A stretch of DNA of 64,000 nucleotides, taken from contig NZ_JAKIKX010000002.1 in assembly GCF_023283925.1 (NCBI RefSeq), positions 310,001 through 374,000 on the forward strand, in the 5' to 3' direction. Shown piece after piece: positions 58,643 through 64,000 of the stretch. A program made the translations under genes and the position numbers. A model generated the notes under the pieces. The model did no database searches. It worked only from the letters and a program-made list of their open reading frames with translations, and had not been told where the DNA came from. The number at the start of each line of letters is the position of its first letter. Position 1 is the first letter of the stretch. Origin of the DNA: Shewanella marisflavi (GTDB lineage Bacteria > Pseudomonadota > Gammaproteobacteria > Enterobacterales > Shewanellaceae).

Positions 58643-59554
58643 ATGTCCCATTCAAGCATCAACTCAATCTTGGCCCAACTGCAGCGAGTGCTGCTGGGTA
58701 AGCCCCATCAGCTTAAACTTGCCCTCACCTGCATTTTGGCCAAAGGGCACCTGCTTATCGAAGATCTTCCCGGCATGGGTAAGACCAGTCTATCCCAAGG
58801 CATGGCGCAAAGTTTGGGACTGAGCCATCAGCGTATCCAGTTCACCAGCGATATGTTGCCTGCCGATATTCTTGGGGTCTCTATCTTCGACAAAGAGCAA
58901 TCTCAGTTTGTATTTCACCCCGGTCCTATCTTTAAACAGATGATCCTGGCCGATGAGATCAACCGCGCCAGTCCAAAGACTCAGAGTGCCTTACTAGAGG
59001 CGATGGCAGAGCATCAGATCTCGGTAGATGGTGTCACCCATCCGCTACCCAGCCCCTTTTTCGTTATCGCCACGCAGAACCCCAGCGAGCAATCAGGTAC
59101 CTTTCCCCTGCCTGAGTCGCAACTGGATCGCTTTATGATGCGGATCTCCATCGGTTACCCTGATGAGACAGCCGAAAAGGCGATGTTGAAGGGCGAGGAT
59201 ATCTCTCCCCAGTACCACAAGCTTCCCGCCTGCATCGACCCACTGATCTTGATGGATCTCCAGGCACAAGTGGCTGAGGTCAAGGCATCTGACGCCCTGC
59301 TCAATTACATTCTGGCGCTGGTAAAAGGCTCTCGCCAGCTAAACGAAGGCTGTGGACTTTCGCCAAGGGCCAGCAAAGCACTGCTGAGTGCCGCTAAGGC
59401 CTGGGCCTTTATCCATGGACGGAATTATCTGGTGCCTGACGATGTTCAGGCGGTGTTTGCCGCCGTTGCCGAGCACAGACTCAGGCACACCAGTCAACAA
59501 CAGGGTGAGGCGCTCTCCCAGCGTCTGCTGGCCAGCACCAACCCTATCTTGTGA
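58643..59554 (+). CDS. MoxR-family AAA+ ATPase
   Basis: The 303-residue protein has Walker A in IEDLPGMGKTSLSQ, Walker B in ILADEINRAS, and the MoxR pattern FHPGPIF and ATQNPSEQSGTFPLPESQLDRF. These ATPases act as chaperones, often for proteins with von Willebrand domains or for DUF58 partners. ATG 58643 has AAGGAG six bases upstream. It leads a three-gene operon with a DUF58 protein (four bases apart) and a transglutaminase. Confidence 0.94.
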   Translation: MSHSSINSILAQLQRVLLGKPHQLKLALTCILAKGHLLIEDLPGMGKTSLSQGMAQSLGLSHQRIQFTSDMLPADILGVSIFDKEQSQFVFHPGPIFKQMILADEINRASPKTQSALLEAMAEHQISVDGVTHPLPSPFFVIATQNPSEQSGTFPLPESQLDRFMMRISIGYPDETAEKAMLKGEDISPQYHKLPACIDPLILMDLQAQVAEVKASDALLNYILALVKGSRQLNEGCGLSPRASKALLSAAKAWAFIHGRNYLVPDDVQAVFAAVAEHRLRHTSQQQGEALSQRLLASTNPIL

Positions 59555-59558
59555 TCCC

Positions 59559-60548
59559 ATGACAAGCTTAGCGACAGGTCACGGACGATGGAGACAATGG
59601 TGGCAAGCCTGGATAGACAGGCGCTTACCAGCCAGTCGGCGCGTCACCTTGGCCCATAGAAGTATCTTTATCCTGCCGACGGGCTTCGGCCTCTTCTGGC
59701 TACTGTTTGTGATATTGCTGTTTCTGTTTGGCACCAACTATCAAAATAACTTGGTGATCGGCCTCTCTATCTTGCTGCTCAGCCTATTCAATACCTGCAT
59801 CATCTACAGCTATCGCAACCTTGCCGGCATGACACTGGAAGCCAAAGTGGGACCGGAAGCCTACGCAGGTGAGAGGTTACTCTACCCTGTATTACTCAGT
59901 GCCAAACAGGTGCAACATCAGGTGATTCTCAGTTATGAGGAGCAATCGCCGCAAATCATCACGCGCGTCAACGGCAAAACCCAAGAAGCCCTAATCCCCT
60001 TAGCCAATGATCGCAGAGGTTGGGTCGACCCAGGCAGGCTTAAAGTCGAGAGTCGTTATCCCTTGGGGTTATGCCGCGCCTGGTCCTATGTGGATCTTGC
60101 CAATGCCCAGATCGCCTTTGCCCATCCAAAGCCGGGCAAGATTGCACTCAGCGCCGAGCAAGCCGGAGACAATGACGAGCACAAGGATCAGGGCAAATAC
60201 GTGGTGGGAGTCGATGAGTTTCGCGGCCTGAAACCCTTCGTCACCGGCGAGTCGCTTAATCAAATCGCCTGGAAACAGCTGGCTCAGGGGCGCGGCATGC
60301 TGACCAAGGAGTTTGAACAGCCCCAAAGCGCGCCGCAATGGCTGGTACTGGATGACACGGCGCCACTGGAGGAACAACTTAGCCAACTAACCTGGACGGT
60401 GGACCGTTTATTTGCAAAAGGGCAAATATACGGTCTCAAATTGCCCGGTAAAACCATAGCGCCGGCAGGTGGTGAGCAGCACAGACGCTTGGTACTCAGT
60501 ACTTTGGCGGTCTACCCACAGGTGTTGGAGCACTCCCATGACAGATAA
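59559..60548 (+). CDS. DUF58 protein
   Basis: The 329-residue protein has two adjacent membrane helices (about 35-80) and a C-terminal DUF58 domain whose hallmark is FVTGESLNQIAWKQLAQGRG and LTKEFEQ. Function is unknown, but the MoxR-DUF58-transglutaminase order is widespread. The start at ATG 59559 is four bases past the MoxR stop; the frame is open further upstream inside the MoxR gene, without similarity. It overlaps the next gene by 11 bases. Confidence 0.9.
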   Translation: MTSLATGHGRWRQWWQAWIDRRLPASRRVTLAHRSIFILPTGFGLFWLLFVILLFLFGTNYQNNLVIGLSILLLSLFNTCIIYSYRNLAGMTLEAKVGPEAYAGERLLYPVLLSAKQVQHQVILSYEEQSPQIITRVNGKTQEALIPLANDRRGWVDPGRLKVESRYPLGLCRAWSYVDLANAQIAFAHPKPGKIALSAEQAGDNDEHKDQGKYVVGVDEFRGLKPFVTGESLNQIAWKQLAQGRGMLTKEFEQPQSAPQWLVLDDTAPLEEQLSQLTWTVDRLFAKGQIYGLKLPGKTIAPAGGEQHRRLVLSTLAVYPQVLEHSHDR

Positions 60549-62607
60549 ACAGGGAGAGATCATAGGTCGTCAAAGCCTGCTCTGGCTGCTACTCGTCAAT
60601 CTCAGTGTATTGGCGCCCCTCTATGACAAGATGACCCCTTGGAGCATGGCGATCTGCGCTATCTGCCTCGTCTGGAGAGTGGGGATCTTTACCGGCAAGG
60701 TGGCAAAACCGCCCCGCTATCTGGTGACCGGACTGGCGATTGCCTCCGCAGTCACCTTGGCCTTGGTCACTGCTCAGATAGGCATATTAAACGGTTTGAT
60801 CAATCTGCTTATCTTAGGCTATGCCCTTAAATATATTGAGATGCGCGATCGACGTGACGTGCGCGCCGTAGTGCTGGTCGGCTTCTTCCTGATTGCCGTG
60901 ACCTTGATCGAAAAACAAAGCCTCTGGTTCACCCTACAACTGACCTTAGTCGCTACCATCAATATCTGTGTCTTGGTGAGCCTCTATCTGGACAGCACCT
61001 CGATCAAACGCACAGCAAGCTTAGGCGCTAAGATAATGCTACAAAGCCTACCGCTGGCGATCATCTTGTTTATGGTGCTGCCAAGATTGCCACCACTCTG
61101 GTTAGTGCCCAATCCCAAAAACGCGACGACCGGCCTGTCTGACGAGCTCTCCTTTGGCGATATAAGCAAGCTGACACGCTCGAGCGCCCTGGCCTATCGT
61201 GTCAGTTTCGATGGCAGCCGCCCGGCAAACAATCAGCTCTATTGGCGCGCCTTGGTGCTGGATCAATACGACGGTAAAACCTGGACCCAGGATCCCGAGA
61301 TCAAAGCCCTGCAACGCTTACGCAGAGTATCCAGTTTTCGCCCTCAACCCGCTGGCGAGCCGATCCGCTATGAGGTGATTGCCGAGCCTAGCTATCAAAA
61401 CTGGCTCTTTGGCTTGGATCTGGCCTACAGCAAGGACAATGATATTCTCGAGCTGCCCGATGGACGACTCTACGCCAAATCGCCCCTAAGCCAGAAGTAT
61501 CAATACCGGGTCGCCTCCTATCCTGAAGCCACGCTCGATAATGAGCTTACACCAAGGCTTAGAGCGCGAAACCTTGAGTTACCGCCTGACAGCAACCCAA
61601 GAGCCTCAGAACTGGGTCGTCAGCTTGCAAAGGATTACCCGAATCCTGAGCAGCGACTCAACGCCATCATGACCCTATTTAATCGGTCACCATTTTTCTA
61701 CACCTTAGAGCCGCCACAAGTCGGCCCCCAGCAGATAGATGATTTTCTGTTTGAGAATCGCGCCGGCTTCTGCGTCCATTACGCCAGCGCAATGGTGTTC
61801 CTGGCGCGCCAATCCGGTCTGCCCGCCCGCATGGTCACAGGCTATCAAGGCGGCGAATGGAATCAGGCAGCAGGCTACCTCAGCGTCTATCAATATATGG
61901 CCCATGCCTGGGTTGAAATATGGCTTGATGGCAAAGGCTGGCAGCGATACGATCCCACGGGCATGATCGCCCCAGAACGTGTAGATGACGGGTTTGACGC
62001 CTTCTTTAATGGCGAACAAAGCTATCTTATCAATAATCCATTTAGTAGTTTGCGACTGCGCCAATACCCGCTGCTCAACAATCTCAGAATGTCGCTCGCC
62101 AGCATAGATTATTACTGGAGCAAATGGGTATTGGGCTTCGATGAAGAGCGACAAAACCAGCTGCTCAAGGATCTGTTGGGCGAGATCAGCGCGACTAAGC
62201 TGGCAATATTTGTTATTGCCGCCTTTGGGGTGATCGCCCTGTTTATCGCCTATAGCGTTGGATTACTGGATTTTAGCCGCCACCGCGATCCTCTGGTGGC
62301 CGGTTTTGAACAGATAAGTCGTATGCTGGCCAAGCGCGGATTAGCCAAACAGACAGGCGAGTCGGTCGATGCCTACCAGGCCCGGGTGCTTGAAACCCTG
62401 CCGCAACTCACAGAGCCGATGGCACGCTATACCCAAGGCTATATGACCCTCAAGTACCGTGCCCCTTCCCCTAAGGCAAGCAAGCAGCTAAAACGTCAAT
62501 TGAAAAAAGATCTGCGCAAGCTAAAGCTTGCCATCGTCAGGCTGAAGGCAAATACAGACGATATCGCCCCTACTACAGATGCTGACAAACTAAGCCAAAG
62601 TCATTGA
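60538..62607 (+). CDS. TgpA-like membrane transglutaminase
   Basis: The 689-residue protein has about six N-terminal transmembrane helices (DUF3488/TgpA N-terminal domain, residues 10-190), a periplasmic transglutaminase core with an intact triad (Cys in ENRAGFCVHYASA, His in YMAHAWVEIW, Asp in RYDPTGM), a transmembrane helix near 555-580 and a C-terminal DUF4129-like cytoplasmic region. TgpA of Pseudomonas is essential for growth there. ATG 60538 overlaps the DUF58 stop by 11 bases. In contrast with the inactive transglutaminase at 5627, this copy should be active. Confidence 0.93.
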   Translation: MTDKQGEIIGRQSLLWLLLVNLSVLAPLYDKMTPWSMAICAICLVWRVGIFTGKVAKPPRYLVTGLAIASAVTLALVTAQIGILNGLINLLILGYALKYIEMRDRRDVRAVVLVGFFLIAVTLIEKQSLWFTLQLTLVATINICVLVSLYLDSTSIKRTASLGAKIMLQSLPLAIILFMVLPRLPPLWLVPNPKNATTGLSDELSFGDISKLTRSSALAYRVSFDGSRPANNQLYWRALVLDQYDGKTWTQDPEIKALQRLRRVSSFRPQPAGEPIRYEVIAEPSYQNWLFGLDLAYSKDNDILELPDGRLYAKSPLSQKYQYRVASYPEATLDNELTPRLRARNLELPPDSNPRASELGRQLAKDYPNPEQRLNAIMTLFNRSPFFYTLEPPQVGPQQIDDFLFENRAGFCVHYASAMVFLARQSGLPARMVTGYQGGEWNQAAGYLSVYQYMAHAWVEIWLDGKGWQRYDPTGMIAPERVDDGFDAFFNGEQSYLINNPFSSLRLRQYPLLNNLRMSLASIDYYWSKWVLGFDEERQNQLLKDLLGEISATKLAIFVIAAFGVIALFIAYSVGLLDFSRHRDPLVAGFEQISRMLAKRGLAKQTGESVDAYQARVLETLPQLTEPMARYTQGYMTLKYRAPSPKASKQLKRQLKKDLRKLKLAIVRLKANTDDIAPTTDADKLSQSH

Positions 62608-62674
62608 ATCAGTGTAAAAAACAAACGTAGAATGGGCACTTGTTCAAATTTAATCCCCTAGAGGGTCATCAGGA

Positions 62675-62703
62675 TTGGCGTTCATCAACAGATGCCCTAG
62701 AAT
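62675..62703 (+). promoter_or_regulatory. Candidate promoter of recC
   Basis: TTGGCG (62675-62680) and TAGAAT (62698-62703) are 17 bases apart, 33 bases before the recC ATG. Confidence 0.5.
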
Positions 62704-62736
62704 GGCGGCATCGCAACGAAATGGATAAGTTACCTC

Positions 62737-64000
62737 ATGCTGTATTTGGTTCAATCAAATCGAATGGAGTCTTTGGCCAAACTGCTGGCATCTGAGCTGC
62801 AAACTCCCCCCGCAGGCCAGTCGCCGCTGAGCAATGAGCAGATCTTAGTCCAGAGTCCCGGCATGTCCACCTGGCTTAGATTAGCGGTCGCCGAACACAA
62901 TCAGATTGCCGCGGCGCTGGAGTTTCCGCTGCCTTCGAGCTTTATCTGGCAACTGTGTCATCAACTGCTGGACGATGTGCCCAAAGAAAACGCCTTTACC
63001 AAGCCTGCCATGACCTGGAAATTAATGGAGCTACTGCCAGGACTGTTACATCAGGAGGTGTTTGCCCCCTTAGCCCATTACCTACAAGATGATGCCATTT
63101 TGCAGGACAAACAAGCGCCCCATTCGCTTAAGTTATATCAGCTCTGCGGCCAGATAGCCGATATCTTTGACCAATATCTGGTCTACCGACCAGACTGGAT
63201 CTTGGCCTGGGAACAGGGGCTAGACACACTGCCACCGTCGGAGCGAGCGCTTGATCCCGCTCAGCGCTGGCAAAGTGTGTTGTGGCGGGCCTTAATCGAA
63301 CATAACCACCACAGCCTGGGATTGAGTCGCTACCACAGGGCTAACCTGCATCAGGCGCTGTTCGACGCTCTTGACGATCCCCTGTGCGACCTCAGTAAGC
63401 TGCCAAGGCGTCTGTTTGTCTTTGGGATCTCCTCGATGGCGCCACAGACGCTGGAAGTTCTCTATTTTCTGGCAAAACGTATCGATGTGATCATGCTAAG
63501 TCTCAGCCCCTGCCAACACTATTGGGGTGATATCGTCGATCCTAAATTGCGCGCACGTATGGCGCTGCAATATGGTGATAAACAACAACTCGCCATTGAC
63601 TGGGAAAGCAAGCTAGAGGTAGGTAACCCACTGCTGGCCAACAACGGTAAGATGGGCCGTGAACTGCTGGACCTCATTTTAGAGTTACCGGAAAACGACA
63701 CCAACTTTAACTTCGACTGCTATCAAGATCCCGGCAGCGATACCCTGCTGCACGGCATTCAACGCGATATCCTCGAATTAACCACCCGCGGTGAAGTGAT
63801 GGGGCCAGATGCCGACTTGTATCTGACCACCAGCGGCAGACGCCTGCTGAGCCCGGCAGACAGGTCGCTGACACTGCGAAGCTGTCACAGTCCGCTACGA
63901 GAGCTTGAGACCTTACACGATCATCTGCTGAACCTCCTGTCTCAATCGGAAGGCCTCTCGCCCAAAGATATCGTGATCATGATGCCTGACGTTGCGGCCT
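62737..64000 (+). CDS. recC: Exodeoxyribonuclease V gamma subunit RecC, partial (3' end beyond window)
   Basis: An open frame from ATG 62737 runs off the window edge, giving 421 residues of an expected protein of about 1,100. The start MLYLVQSNRMESLAKLLASE, the block ILVQSPGMSTWLRLAVAEHN, the IAAALEFPLPSSFIW segment, LYQLCGQIADIFDQYLVYRPDW, LFVFGISSMAPQTLE and VIMLSLSPCQHYWGDI are those of RecC. RecC recognises Chi and holds the helicase-nuclease RecBCD together. recB and recD are expected downstream, outside the window. Confidence 0.94.
   Translation, partial: MLYLVQSNRMESLAKLLASELQTPPAGQSPLSNEQILVQSPGMSTWLRLAVAEHNQIAAALEFPLPSSFIWQLCHQLLDDVPKENAFTKPAMTWKLMELLPGLLHQEVFAPLAHYLQDDAILQDKQAPHSLKLYQLCGQIADIFDQYLVYRPDWILAWEQGLDTLPPSERALDPAQRWQSVLWRALIEHNHHSLGLSRYHRANLHQALFDALDDPLCDLSKLPRRLFVFGISSMAPQTLEVLYFLAKRIDVIMLSLSPCQHYWGDIVDPKLRARMALQYGDKQQLAIDWESKLEVGNPLLANNGKMGRELLDLILELPENDTNFNFDCYQDPGSDTLLHGIQRDILELTTRGEVMGPDADLYLTTSGRRLLSPADRSLTLRSCHSPLRELETLHDHLLNLLSQSEGLSPKDIVIMMPDVAA

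Noticed and set aside
61705..62154. Minus-strand open frame of 149 codons inside the transglutaminase gene
   Set aside because: It lies opposite the catalytic core of a clear transglutaminase; no independent support.

Overview
This 64 kb window reads as ordinary chromosome of a marine gammaproteobacterium, most likely Shewanella or a close relative. The evidence is the mltD-gloB-yafS-like-rnhA-dnaQ-tRNA-Asp neighbourhood, a thi operon with a ThiDE fusion, an imuA-imuB-dnaE2 cassette, and several families typical of Shewanella and Vibrio (TIGR03503, DUF3541, the SprA-related metalloprotease). I see no insertion sequence, prophage, CRISPR array or integrase. Genes are densely packed on both strands with short gaps. 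All family assignments come from reading the translated sequence; no database search was run.

Layout. 0-3 kb: a large membrane sensor with three solute-binding domains and a degenerate GGDEF domain. 3.1-4.9 kb: cmoA-cmoB for tRNA wobble uridine modification. 4.9-11.7 kb: a tightly spaced run of a lipoprotein with a retropepsin-like (Zn_protease family) domain, a membrane protein with an inactive transglutaminase domain, a RimK-like ATP-grasp ligase, an exported M3-peptidase relative without the HEXXH site, a DUF3541 protein and a LysR regulator. 11.7-13.4 kb: an SprA-related metalloprotease and a small rod-like protein. 13.5-20.2 kb: thiC-thiDE-thiF-thiS-thiG-thiH behind a TPP riboswitch. 20.3-22.8 kb: an unknown bitopic protein, a hemolysin III family protein and a DTW-domain protein. 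22.9-28.6 kb: the SOS mutagenesis cassette imuA-imuB-dnaE2 with a LexA box over its promoter. 28.6-37.9 kb: def, a POT-like transporter, an alkyltransferase-like protein, a DUF3108 protein, a glutamine amidotransferase, fadE and a cation/proton antiporter.

38.1-38.9 kb holds two intact tRNA-Asp genes followed by three degenerate tRNA-Asp-like copies, in about 174-bp repeat units that each end in a terminator hairpin. 39-46 kb is a TIGR03503 protein, dnaQ, rnhA, a LysR regulator, a YafS-like methyltransferase, gloB and mltD. 46-50.7 kb is an AsmA protein, rraA, a small unknown protein and a chemotaxis receptor. 50.8-53.2 kb pairs an orphan solute-binding protein with a HAMP-GGDEF cyclase. 53.2-58.5 kb holds msrP-msrQ, rmuC and slt. 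58.6-62.6 kb is a MoxR-DUF58-TgpA transglutaminase operon. The window ends inside recC.

The items most worth following are the 4.9-10.8 kb run, which contains three proteins built on protease or transglutaminase folds of which at least two have lost catalytic residues beside an ATP-grasp ligase, the degenerate tRNA-Asp array, and the two c-di-GMP-type proteins fused or paired with solute-binding domains.
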